Of a DNA stretch of 49,177 bases, positions 9,085-16,490 are shown in pieces. How positions within the stretch are numbered: the first letter of the stretch is position 1; the number at the start of each line of letters is the position of its first letter. Origin of the DNA: Paraburkholderia oxyphila NBRC 105797 (lineage in GTDB: Bacteria > Pseudomonadota > Gammaproteobacteria > Burkholderiales > Burkholderiaceae). A program made the position numbers and the translations under genes. The stretch covers positions 1 through 49,177 of the forward strand of contig NZ_BAYD01000071.1 of assembly GCF_000685075.1 (NCBI RefSeq), given 5' to 3'. Under the pieces are notes generated by a model that saw only the letters and a program-made list of their open reading frames with translations, was not told where the DNA came from and did no database searches.

Positions 9085-9699
9085 TCAGGCCGTGGGCCGC
9101 ACCATCTCGAACATCTCGCCGATCTGCGCGTAGTCGGCGCGATAGCCCGCGCGCATGATGGGCTGCGCGGCATGGGTGTCGAAGAGCCCGTCTTTCAGAT
9201 ACTGCTGCTGGATGTGCACGCCCACGACCTGGCCGAGCGCGAGCCAGTTGTCCATGGGCGAGCCGTCGAGCGCGGTCAGACGCACGATCTGCAGCAGCTT
9301 GCATTCGAGCGCGGCCGGCGCCTCGGCCACGTGCGGCACCGCCACGTTGCGGCCCGGCGCGGGCGTGAGTCCGGCGAGCGCGAACTCGTCGATCTCGGCG
9401 GCAACGGGCGCGGAGCTGCGGTTCATCTGCTCGGCCAGCGGGTACGACGCGAGATTCCAGACGAACTCGCCGGTCGCCTCGATATTGGCGATGCTGTCCT
9501 TGCGGCCTTCGCTGCAAAAGCCGATCACGGCGGGGAACGTGGCGAAGGCACCGAAGAAGCTGTATGGCGCGAGATTCGGCACGCCGTCCGGCGAGCGGGT
9601 CGAGATCCAGCCGATCAGGCGCGGGGCGACGATCGCCTTGAACGGGTCGTGCGGCAGGCCGTGGCCGGTGGCGGGGTCGTAGAAGTAAGTGTCGGACAT
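9085..9699 (-). CDS. Flavin reductase-like (FMN-binding split-barrel) protein
   Basis: 204 residues. The order of motifs matches the flavin reductase-like split barrel: RLIGWISTRSPDG, NLAPYSFFGAFATFPAVIGF (flavin-contacting loop), KDSIANIEATGEFVWN, and a C-terminal part with LKDGLFDTHAAQPIMR. Such proteins bind FMN and reduce flavin with NAD(P)H, or act as the reductase of two-component oxygenases. No partner oxygenase is adjacent, so the role is unknown. The gene stands alone between convergent and non-coding DNA. Confidence 0.8.
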   Translation of the reverse strand: MSDTYFYDPATGHGLPHDPFKAIVAPRLIGWISTRSPDGVPNLAPYSFFGAFATFPAVIGFCSEGRKDSIANIEATGEFVWNLASYPLAEQMNRSSAPVAAEIDEFALAGLTPAPGRNVAVPHVAEAPAALECKLLQIVRLTALDGSPMDNWLALGQVVGVHIQQQYLKDGLFDTHAAQPIMRAGYRADYAQIGEMFEMVRPTA

Positions 9700-9776
9700 G
9701 GTGAGCGGTGGGGGTTCTTGCGGCTCACACTATGACACGGGGCGGGGACGCGCGCTGACGGTGGAAGGGTGGGTAT

Positions 9777-9811
9777 TTATCCACAGTTTTTGTTCACAGG
9801 CCTGTGGGCAA
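9777..9811 (+). repeat. DnaA-box-like cluster, copy 1
   Basis: TTATCCACA at 9777-9785 is an exact match to the DnaA box consensus TTATNCACA. It is followed by TTGTTCACA (9790-9798) and, on the opposite strand, TGTGGGCAA (9803-9811). This 35-base unit matches copy 2 at 31 of 35 positions. Confidence 0.6.
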
Positions 9812-9895
9812 CACCGGGAAATCGAAGCCAGGTGGTTGATCCGAAAGGACTAACTGCCAGACACCGCTTCGCAGGCGCGCGCAGAGGCTCGCGAC

Positions 9896-9930
9896 TTTTC
9901 CACAGATTTTGTTCACAGCCCTGTGGACAA
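9896..9930 (+). repeat. DnaA-box-like cluster, copy 2
   Basis: TTTTCCACA (9896-9904), TTGTTCACA (9909-9917) and TGTGGACAA (9922-9930) repeat the order, spacing and orientation of copy 1 exactly 119 bases further on. Conservation of all three boxes and their spacing suggests selection as a protein-binding unit rather than chance. Confidence 0.6.
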
Positions 9931-10119
9931 GCTCTGGGCGGTTCACCCAAGTACCTGTCGACAAAGGGAAACTATGTCGTGCGCGTTAACCGCCGCCATT
10001 GGGCGCGTCGCGCCGCTTTGGGCATGGCGCAGCGGGCGCCATTAAATCTGCATAACGAAATATTTATCCTGCACGCCCTCACCGGATGGCCAGCTACACG
10101 TTCAGCTCCAGACGCAACA

Positions 10120-10147
10120 AAGCCGGCTCTCTAACAAGAACCGGCTT
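10120..10147 (-). terminator. Probable rho-independent terminator
   Basis: AAGCCGG and CCGGCTT form a 7-base stem, extended by TCT/AGA after one mismatch. On the minus strand it is followed by TTGTTG. It lies 80 bases after the stop of the 51-residue gene and probably ends that transcript. Confidence 0.55.
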
Positions 10148-10226
10148 CATTTGATGTAACGACTGTGGGAGCGATCGATCAGAGCGGCGCGAATGGCTGC
10201 GCTCTTACGCTCCCGATGCGGCGAGA

Positions 10227-10382
10227 TTAGTCGCGCGGCATGCCGAAGGGCGTGTAGTGCGAGCGACGGATGCGATCTGCTTCGCGGTGACGCGCTGCAT
10301 ACGAGTATTCGGCATCCATCGGCAGGTTCGGCGACGCGAAGAGGTCGTTCACCTTTTGGAGGACTGCAAGGATAAAGCTCAT
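10227..10382 (-). CDS. Small protein of unknown function (51 residues)
   Basis: Reads MSFILAVLQKVNDLFASPNL, then an acidic/aromatic segment, then a basic end (HREADRIRRSHY...GMPRD). The first half is an amphipathic or hydrophobic helix; the rest is charged. The start ATG has GGGAG about 5 bases upstream. Codons are GC3-rich and the gene has its own promoter-like region (TATAAT on the minus strand at 10434-10439) and a downstream terminator, so it is probably expressed. Small proteins with this layout (short hydrophobic N-terminus, Arg-rich C-terminus) are common in Burkholderia, but I do not recognise a named family with certainty. Confidence 0.65.
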   Translation of the reverse strand: MSFILAVLQKVNDLFASPNLPMDAEYSYAARHREADRIRRSHYTPFGMPRD

Positions 10383-10409
10383 GGTGACTCCCGGTTAGAC
10401 AAGCTTTTA

Positions 10410-10452
10410 AGGGTTTTCCCTAGGAACAAAAGCATTATAGGGTTTTCCCTAG
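10410..10452. promoter_or_regulatory. Promoter with two AGGGTTTTCCCTAG repeats
   Basis: AGGGTTTTCCCTAG occurs at 10410-10423 and 10439-10452, 29 bases apart; each contains AGGG/CCCT around TTTT. On the minus strand the upstream copy directly abuts a perfect -10 hexamer, TATAAT (10439-10434), and the other copy lies between that -10 and the start of the 51-residue gene. No good -35 hexamer is present, so a regulator binding the repeats may set promoter activity. Confidence 0.5.
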
Positions 10453-10510
10453 TCGAACGCTAGTGCAGTGCAGCAAGAAATCTGCGGCAGCGCGTCGCAG
10501 CTTGATGGCA

Positions 10511-10550
10511 GGTCACCCATGTGTTGCATCAGCACAACACATAGGTGGCC
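10511..10550. other. Strong imperfect hairpin
   Basis: GG-t-CACC-c-ATGTGTTG pairs with CAACACAT-a-GGTG-g-CC around an 8-base loop (14 pairs, two mismatches). It lies 36 bases beyond the stop of the 427-residue gene, so it may act as an RNA 3'-end structure; it has no T-run in either direction and could also be a protein-binding site. Confidence 0.45.
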
Positions 10551-10586
10551 ATAAATTTAGGGGTCAAAACGAAGGAAGGGTGTAGG

Positions 10587-11870
10587 TCAGCTTTTTGGCG
10601 CAGCCTGACGGGAGGGGCTGGCGTGCTGCGGATGCGTCTTGGACGAGGTGCTGCTCGCAGCGCGCGATGCGGCTTTTTCCGGCGTTTTCGGCGCCTTGCT
10701 CACTCGCGCGGCACGGCGCGGCGGCGTTGCAGCCGACTGTGCAGCGCCCGCGCCCGTCCCAGCCGCAGCCGGCGGCGGCACCGGCGCAGCCGCCAACGCC
10801 GCAGTGGCCGGCGCGGCGAGACGCGCCGCAACGCTGTCGAGCGCGGCCTGCTGGTTCTGCATCAGCACGTCGAAGCGCTGCTGCTGCGCTGCCGTATCGG
10901 CGGAGAGGCTCGCAAGCAGGAGCGTCTGCGCGATCGCCACGCCCGCCGTCACCACGAGTGCGGCAACGGCCGCCGTCAACAGCCACTTCGTCCTGCGTGT
11001 CTGTGCGGCCATCGCCGCGACGATCTCGGTGGGCAAGCCGGCCACGGCGCGCTCGGCGCCCAGGCTTGCCGCGCGCTCGGGCACTAAGCCGTGGACCGCC
11101 GCGTCGACGTCCGCGGGATGCACCACCGAGATCAAGCGCGCGGGGTGGCCCGTGGTACTCGTGGCCGCGTAGGAAAAGCCGCTCGCCGGCAATGGCACGG
11201 CCACCGGTTCGTTGGCTGCGCCGTGAGAGCCAGGCACGGGTTCGGGAGCAGGTCGCGCAGGCTCTTGCGCGGCTACCGCTTCAGGCTGCGGCGGCGCGCT
11301 GGCCGTAGCGGCCGCAGTGGCCGCAGTAGCCGCGGTGGTCGAAGTGGCCGCACTAGCCGCCAGTTGCTGCATTTGCGCCACCGCACCTTGCACGTCACGT
11401 GATTCTGGTACCCCGGCTGCCGGAACCACCGTCCCTGATGCCTGCGTACTTGCGGACTCGTCGTTCGGTCGGTCCGGCTCCAGCGCCTCGCGCTCAAAAG
11501 TGGCAGCAAGTTGCGGCGCTTCGCTATGCGCGCTAGCCGCCGCTGGTTCGTCCGGGCCGCCGCCGGAATTCGCGGCATCCTCCACCGGCACGACTGCCGC
11601 TTTCGTGCGCGCCGCGCGCCGCGCGGGCGCCGCACGACCTTCCTTGGTGCTCGCGGCCTGCACCGTGCCTTCGGCTTCGGGCTCTAGCGCCGGCTCACGG
11701 CCTTCGCCAAAAAGATCGAGCGTGAGCGCACCGCCAGGCTCCACCGATTCGGTGTCCGCTGACAGGCTGGCTTCAGTTTCGGTGGAAGGCGTCGCTGCTC
11801 GACGCCGGGACGGCGCGCTGCGCCCAGCGCGTCCGGTATTGGAGGGTTCGTTTTCTGCGTGTTCGGCCAT
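10587..11870 (-). CDS. Ala/Pro-rich single-pass membrane protein of unknown function
   Basis: 427 residues. Residues 1-~280 are low-complexity and rich in Ala, Glu, Pro and Thr, with no recognisable fold. One hydrophobic helix (KWLLTAAVAALVVTAGVAIAQ, about 295-315) follows. A short predicted coiled coil (DTAAQQQRFDVLMQNQQAAL) precedes a basic, Ala/Pro/Lys-rich tail. The long N-terminal part is probably cytoplasmic and disordered; topology is inferred. Codon use is typical of the genome, so it looks genuine. It could be a scaffold or nucleoid/envelope linker, but nothing in the sequence proves this. Confidence 0.65.
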   Translation of the reverse strand: MAEHAENEPSNTGRAGRSAPSRRRAATPSTETEASLSADTESVEPGGALTLDLFGEGREPALEPEAEGTVQAASTKEGRAAPARRAARTKAAVVPVEDAANSGGGPDEPAAASAHSEAPQLAATFEREALEPDRPNDESASTQASGTVVPAAGVPESRDVQGAVAQMQQLAASAATSTTAATAATAAATASAPPQPEAVAAQEPARPAPEPVPGSHGAANEPVAVPLPASGFSYAATSTTGHPARLISVVHPADVDAAVHGLVPERAASLGAERAVAGLPTEIVAAMAAQTRRTKWLLTAAVAALVVTAGVAIAQTLLLASLSADTAAQQQRFDVLMQNQQAALDSVAARLAAPATAALAAAPVPPPAAAGTGAGAAQSAATPPRRAARVSKAPKTPEKAASRAASSTSSKTHPQHASPSRQAAPKS

Positions 11871-12055
11871 GGATCGACGATGAGACTCGCTTCAGGTGAA
11901 CTCGCGTCGCGCGTCGGTCACGCCTGGCCGCAGCGTGACAGCCGCGTTTCGCTCCTCGGACACGCGTCCTCAAGAACCCGCGCGCCGCTGGTCAGGCATC
12001 TTAGCGGCAAACGTCAGACCTGTGAGCCCCTCGAATGTGAAGCATGCGTGACGGA

Positions 12056-12742
12056 TCAACCTTGCGCGTCGTCCTCGCGAAACTCCTTGACGACAGACAG
12101 GCGCCGCAGCGCCGTGCAGATCGCCTCGTACTCCATCGACGAGACGCGGCTCAGCACGATCATCACCTCGTCGAGTTCGGGCGAGTCGTCGCTCTGCTGG
12201 ACCACGAACTGCTTCACGCGCGGGCTGGACGTGCCCAGCGCGTCGTGCAGCGAATGGAAGCTGAGCGCGCCGCGCTCGACCAGCAGCGTGATGCGCCGGC
12301 GCTGCCGGAACGTGATGAAGCGACGCTCGAGCGGCTTGATGCCCGCGAGGATGATGAGAATGATGACGGTGGCCGCGATCGCCGCCGTGTAGAGACCGCC
12401 CCCCACCGCAAGGCCGACGGCGGCCACCGACCACAGGCTCGCGGCCGTCGTCAGGCCGCGCACGATCTCGCCGCGCAGCAGGATCGAGCCGGCGCCGAGA
12501 AAGCCGATGCCGGAGACCACCTGGGCGGCCATCCGCGAGGGATCGAGCACGACGTGCTCGCCGCCGAGCACATCGGCAAAGCCGAACGCGGAGACGATCA
12601 TGATGAGCGCCGAGCCCACGCAGACCAGCATGTGGGTGCGCAACCCCGCGGCCCACGACAGACGTTCGCGCTCGAAGCCAATCACGCTGCCGAGTGCGGC
12701 GGCCAGCACCAGCCGCGAAATGAGTTCGAAGTTACCGAGCAT
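12056..12742 (-). CDS. MgtC/SapB family membrane protein
   Basis: 228 residues from the ATG at 12742 (AGGAG 9 bases upstream; a longer frame to 12934 lacks a site). Residues 1-~140 contain four to five membrane helices with the family motifs GSVIGFERERL, LRTHMLVCVGSALIM, QVVSGIGFLGAGSIL and GLTTAASLWSVAAVG. The C-terminal ~80 residues form a soluble, ACT-like domain (SRVSSMEYEAICTALRRL). MgtC proteins help survival at low magnesium and within macrophages by acting on F-ATPase or Mg transport; the role of this paralogue is not known. No mgtA is nearby. Confidence 0.9.
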   Translation of the reverse strand: MLGNFELISRLVLAAALGSVIGFERERLSWAAGLRTHMLVCVGSALIMIVSAFGFADVLGGEHVVLDPSRMAAQVVSGIGFLGAGSILLRGEIVRGLTTAASLWSVAAVGLAVGGGLYTAAIAATVIILIILAGIKPLERRFITFRQRRRITLLVERGALSFHSLHDALGTSSPRVKQFVVQQSDDSPELDEVMIVLSRVSSMEYEAICTALRRLSVVKEFREDDAQG

Positions 12743-12976
12743 GGTTATCGCTCTCCTTGTTGTTGTGGATGCGCGCCGCTTGCGCGGGCCATCCCGTTGT
12801 TGGAATCGCCACGGCCCAACGCCCCGGTGCCCCGGTGCCATCATGGCCGGTCCCGGTGCGGCGCGCCGCCGCGTGTCAAGCATCGTACGCCCCATAATCG
12901 AGACAGACTGGCCCCGGCGTACAATCGCGGACACCCAGTTTTCCTCGTGCCCGCGCCTTGCGCGCCCACGTCTTTC

Positions 12977-14068
12977 ATGAACGCTCTCACCAGCGCAGCG
13001 AGCCTGCGCGATTATTTCGACCGCACGATCCTGCCGTTGTGGCGCGGCCCCGGCTTCAATGTGGCGCTACGCCTGCCGCACGAAGCGCTCGACGCGTCGG
13101 GCACGGCGCCGCTGCCCGACGTGCGCTATCGCGCGATGGCCTGCGCCCGCCAGCTCTTCGTGTTCTCGCAGGCCGGCGAGCATGAGGCCGCGCATGCGCA
13201 CACGCTCTTCGAATCGCTGCGCCATACCTTTGCCGACCGCGCGCACGGCGGATGGTTCTACAGCGTCGATGCGCAGGGCGCGCCGCTCGACACCACGAAG
13301 GACCTCTATACGCATGCGTTCGTGGTGTTCGCGTGCGCGGCATACGGCCAGCGCTTCGGCGTGGCCGAGGCGCTCGAAACGGCGCGCGAGACATCCGCGC
13401 TGACCGTCGAGCGCTTCAGAGCGCACGACGGCTTGCTGAACGCGGCGCTCGACGCGTCCTTTGCGAGCGTCACGAGCGGGCCGCTGCAGAATCCGCTGAT
13501 GCATCTGACCGAGGCGTGGCTCGTGGCCCGCGACGCCACCGGCGACGCCGCATTCGACACGGCGATCACGCGGCTCATCGAAGCGCTCGCGCGCAACTTC
13601 CTGCACGCGGGCACGGGCTGCATCGCCGAATTGCCGCTCGGCACGGCGGGCAACCGCCTCGAGCCCGGACATCAGTTCGAGTGGTTCTGGCTCGCGGCAC
13701 AGGCGGGAGCACACCGGCTGGGTGATTCGGGGCTTCAGGAGGCGCTCGCGCGCGCGTTCGCATTCGCTGTGAAGCACGGCGTGGACCCGGTCACCGGCGC
13801 GGTGGCGGCGTCCCTCGATGAACAGGGCCGCGTGATCGACGCCACGCAGCGCATCTGGGCGCAGACGGAGTATCTGCGCGCCATCGCGACGCACGGCGAT
13901 GCCGTTGTGCGCGCAACGCTGGAGGCGCAGATCGGGAAATTTGCGCAGCGCTTTCTCACGCCGCAAGGCTGGGTGGAATGCAGAAGCGCGAGCGGAGAGG
14001 TCGCCCGCGCGGACATGCCGTCAACTACGCCGTATCACCTGCTGACGGCGTACCGCGCGCTGCCCTAG
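12977..14068 (+). CDS. AGE family epimerase/isomerase
   Basis: 363 residues starting at MNALTSAASLRDYFD. It has the alpha/alpha barrel motifs of the N-acylglucosamine 2-epimerase family: GGWFYSVDAQG, KDLYTHAFVVFACAAYG, NPLMHLTEAWLVA, GHQFEWFWLAAQAG and RIWAQTEYLRAI, with the conserved His residues of these segments. Related proteins are mannose-6-phosphate isomerase-like, cellobiose or sulfoquinovose/mannose isomerases; the substrate cannot be told from sequence. It is slightly shorter than most members (390-410). Its stop overlaps the stop of the convergent chemotaxis gene (CTAG shared). Confidence 0.88.
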   Translation: MNALTSAASLRDYFDRTILPLWRGPGFNVALRLPHEALDASGTAPLPDVRYRAMACARQLFVFSQAGEHEAAHAHTLFESLRHTFADRAHGGWFYSVDAQGAPLDTTKDLYTHAFVVFACAAYGQRFGVAEALETARETSALTVERFRAHDGLLNAALDASFASVTSGPLQNPLMHLTEAWLVARDATGDAAFDTAITRLIEALARNFLHAGTGCIAELPLGTAGNRLEPGHQFEWFWLAAQAGAHRLGDSGLQEALARAFAFAVKHGVDPVTGAVAASLDEQGRVIDATQRIWAQTEYLRAIATHGDAVVRATLEAQIGKFAQRFLTPQGWVECRSASGEVARADMPSTTPYHLLTAYRALP

Positions 14069-15657
14069 CGCGCCGCGGCTTGCGCGAGCCCGCGGCCTTC
14101 GGCCAGCACCGCAGGCGAAATCTCGAACGCCGCCACCGCATCGGCCAGTTGCCGGGTCTGCTTGTGCAGCGAAGCCGCCGCCGCCGCGGCCTCCTCGACC
14201 AGCGCCGCGTTTTGCTGCGTCATCTGATCCATCTGCGAAACGGCGGTATTGACCTGGTCGATGCCCGCGCTCTGCTCGAGCGACGAGGCGCTGATGCCCG
14301 CCATCATCTGCGTGACGCGCGAGATCGACGTCGACACGTCGCGCATGGCCGAGCCCGCGCGCTCGACGAGCTCCGAGCCGCCGCGGATCTGCGCCACCGA
14401 CTCGCTGATCAGGGTCTTGATCTCCTTGGCCGATTGCGCGCTGCGCTGCGCGAGCCCGCGCACCTCGCCCGCCACCACGGCGAAGCCGCGCCCCTGCTCG
14501 CCCGCGCGCGCCGCTTCCACGGCCGCGTTGAGCGCGAGAATGTTGGTCTGGAACGCAATCCCGTCGATCACGCCGATGATTTCCGCGATCTTGTCCGAGC
14601 TTTGCGCGATGCCGTGCATGCGCTCGACCACCTCGCCCACCACGGCGCCGCCGCGCGCGGTGGCGTCGAGCGCCGCCTCGGCGAGGGCATTGGCCTCGCG
14701 CGCGTTTTCGGCCGTGTTGCGCACCGTGCCCGTCAGCTCTTCCATGCTGGCTGCCGTCTCTTCGAGCGAGGCCGCCTGCGACTCCGTGCGCGCCGAGAGA
14801 TCGGCGTTGCCGGTCGCGATCTCGTCCGCGCCCACGTGGATCGAGCCGGCCGCCTCGCGCACCGTGTGAACCGTGCGCGCAAGGCTCGCCTGCATCATCG
14901 CGAGATCGCGAAACAGCAGGCCGATCTCGTTGTCGCCGCGCGCGGCCACGGTTTCGTTCAGGCGTCCGCGCGCGATGCGGTCGAAGTGGCGGCCCGCTTC
15001 CTCGAGCGGCGCCACCACGCCGCGGCGCAGCGCGAAGTGCACACCCGTGGCGAGCGCGATCAGCACGATCAGGATCGCGATGCCCACGGTCTGGAACAGC
15101 GCGAGACGCGCATCGATCGACGCGAGCGATGCGTGGCTGGCCGCCGCGCTAAAGCGCGCGAAGTCGCGCAGCTCGGCGAGGTAGGCGTCCTGGTACGACT
15201 GGGTCGGCTGGTCGAGGAAGGCCTGGATGTTGTTGGCGTTGAGGTCGTCGATCAGTTCGGCGAGCGCCTTGCGGTAGACCTGATAGCGCTGGCCAAGCGC
15301 GGCCACGCGTGCGCGGTCTTCTTCATTGACCGGCTCGACCGCCGTGAGCTCCGCGTACGACTGGTCGGCGGCACTCAATTGCTCCTGCGCGTGGCTGATG
15401 ATGTCGGTCGGCGCCGCGCCGCCGCCGCGAATCAGGCGGGTGCCCGCGCGCGAGAGATTGATGCGCGCGTCCATCAAATGCTGGGTGGTTTCGTTGGCGG
15501 CGCTCGCCTGGCGCAGCGCCACTCGGGACAGATCCTTCACGTCGTCGTGCGTGCGGGTGAGCGCCCAGAAGCCGAGCCCTTCGGTCACGAGTTGGAGCAC
15601 GCAGAATGCGGCTAAAACGCACAAAAGGCCGGATGCGACCTTGATCTTGCTGAACAT
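14065..15657 (-). CDS. Methyl-accepting chemotaxis protein (Tar/Tsr type)
   Basis: 530 residues from the ATG at 15657. A membrane helix (~7-30) is followed by a four-helix periplasmic sensor domain (~35-190, TarH-like). A second helix (LFQTVGIAILIVLIALATGV) leads to a HAMP domain and a signalling coiled coil with the hairpin tip VVAGEVRGLAQRSAQSAKEIK. There is no NWETF pentapeptide; the end is AEGRGLAQAAAR, so the receptor probably depends on other receptors for CheR tethering. A sigma-28-like promoter lies upstream (separate entry), consistent with flagellar regulon control. The ligand is unknown. Confidence 0.93.
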   Translation of the reverse strand: MFSKIKVASGLLCVLAAFCVLQLVTEGLGFWALTRTHDDVKDLSRVALRQASAANETTQHLMDARINLSRAGTRLIRGGGAAPTDIISHAQEQLSAADQSYAELTAVEPVNEEDRARVAALGQRYQVYRKALAELIDDLNANNIQAFLDQPTQSYQDAYLAELRDFARFSAAASHASLASIDARLALFQTVGIAILIVLIALATGVHFALRRGVVAPLEEAGRHFDRIARGRLNETVAARGDNEIGLLFRDLAMMQASLARTVHTVREAAGSIHVGADEIATGNADLSARTESQAASLEETAASMEELTGTVRNTAENAREANALAEAALDATARGGAVVGEVVERMHGIAQSSDKIAEIIGVIDGIAFQTNILALNAAVEAARAGEQGRGFAVVAGEVRGLAQRSAQSAKEIKTLISESVAQIRGGSELVERAGSAMRDVSTSISRVTQMMAGISASSLEQSAGIDQVNTAVSQMDQMTQQNAALVEEAAAAAASLHKQTRQLADAVAAFEISPAVLAEGRGLAQAAAR

Positions 15658-15723
15658 CTTGAACACCTGGGATGGCAGTGAGTAGGTTCGGCGCGCGCGG
15701 GGTAACGCACACGCCCGCACGGG

Positions 15724-15750
15724 TTTACGGCCTCGCAAACGTTGGATTGA
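15724..15750 (-). promoter_or_regulatory. Sigma-28 (FliA)-like promoter of the chemotaxis gene
   Basis: On the minus strand TCAA-N15-GCCGTAAA matches the FliA consensus TAAA-N15-GCCGATAA at 9 of 12 positions with exact spacing. It lies ~67 bases before the chemotaxis receptor start. Confidence 0.55.
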
Positions 15751-15766
15751 GGTCAATTGCGCGAAA

Positions 15767-15802
15767 TTTCTGCATCAAATGCGCAATAGCGTGTTGCAGA
15801 AA
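15767..15802. promoter_or_regulatory. Inverted repeat between receptor and thioesterase genes
   Basis: TTTCTGCA (15767-15774) and TGCAGAAA (15795-15802) are perfect 8-base inverted repeats separated by 20 bases, placed just upstream of the FliA-like promoter and upstream of the divergent thioesterase gene. It could be an operator for either. Confidence 0.35.
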
Positions 15803-15937
15803 CGATTCCCGCGCGATTTCCGCTATTTTTCGCAACAATCTGGGGATGGTGCCCTTGCGATTCACCTTGCGCCGCCGCATGGCGCTTCCTACAGTGGTTA
15901 GGAAACTACGTGGGCGTGGCCCCTGAGGAATCCGAAC

Positions 15938-16393
15938 ATGACCGACTTGCTGGATCGCGCGCGCGGCGCGCTTCACGCCCAACCGTTCAGCATGCTGCTC
16001 GGGGCCGAACTCATGCACGCCGGGCCCGACGAGCTGACGCTGCGCCTGCCCGTGCGCGAAGAACTGAAGCAGCAGCACGGTTTCGTGCACGGCGGGGTCA
16101 TCAGCTATCTCGCCGACAACGCGCTCACGTTCGCGGGCGCGCTGGCGCTCGGTCCGCGCGTGGTGACGGGCGAGTACAAGATCAATTACCTGCGGCCCGC
16201 CATTTCCGGCACGCTGGTGGCGCGGGCGCGGGTGGTCTTTGCGGGGCGGCAGCAGGCCACCTGCCAGTGCAGCGTGTTCGTGATGGAGAACGGCGACGAG
16301 CACCTGGTGGCGCTCGCGCAGGGCACGGTCAGCCGGATGGGCGAAGCGGGAGGCACGAACGGCGGGCACGGAGAAACCACCCCACCCGCGTGA
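15938..16393 (+). CDS. PaaI-type hotdog-fold thioesterase
   Basis: 151 residues. The hotdog signature is clear: QQHGFVHGGVISYLADNALTFAGAL, with the HGG turn and the catalytic acidic residue (Asp in LADNA), then YKINYLRPAISGTLVARARVV on the second half. The family hydrolyses acyl-CoA or aryl-CoA thioesters and often works beside aromatic or fatty acid catabolism. No pathway gene is adjacent, so the substrate is open. A strong terminator follows. Confidence 0.9.
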   Translation: MTDLLDRARGALHAQPFSMLLGAELMHAGPDELTLRLPVREELKQQHGFVHGGVISYLADNALTFAGALALGPRVVTGEYKINYLRPAISGTLVARARVVFAGRQQATCQCSVFVMENGDEHLVALAQGTVSRMGEAGGTNGGHGETTPPA

Positions 16394-16424
16394 CCGTTGC
16401 ACGGCGAGGGAAGCCAAAAAGCAG

Positions 16425-16451
16425 AACGGCCGCGGGTGTTCCGCGGCCGTT
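16425..16451. terminator. Bidirectional rho-independent terminator
   Basis: A perfect 11-base stem (A16425-G16435 with C16441-T16451, core ACGGCCGCGG/CCGCGGCCGT), loop GTGTT, then TTATT on the plus strand. It sits between the convergent thioesterase and L-fucose-type operon and should stop both transcripts. Confidence 0.85.
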
Positions 16452-16490
16452 TATTCATCATGCTGCTGTAAAGTCAGAACGGGCGCCCTC

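Larger units (their letters stand above)
9700..10226. other. Gene-poor stretch with DnaA-box-like clusters
   Basis: No convincing gene lies in these ~530 bases. The only open frame (9769-10134, GTG start) has no ribosome site and runs straight through the DnaA-box repeats. The stretch holds two box clusters (separate entries), an AT-rich patch at about 10043-10070 (TTAAATCTGCATAACGAAAT and following), and a terminator-like hairpin at 10120-10147. Confidence 0.6.

Noticed and set aside
9769..10134. 121-residue open frame
   Set aside because: GTG start without ribosome site, runs through the DnaA-box repeats, no domain.
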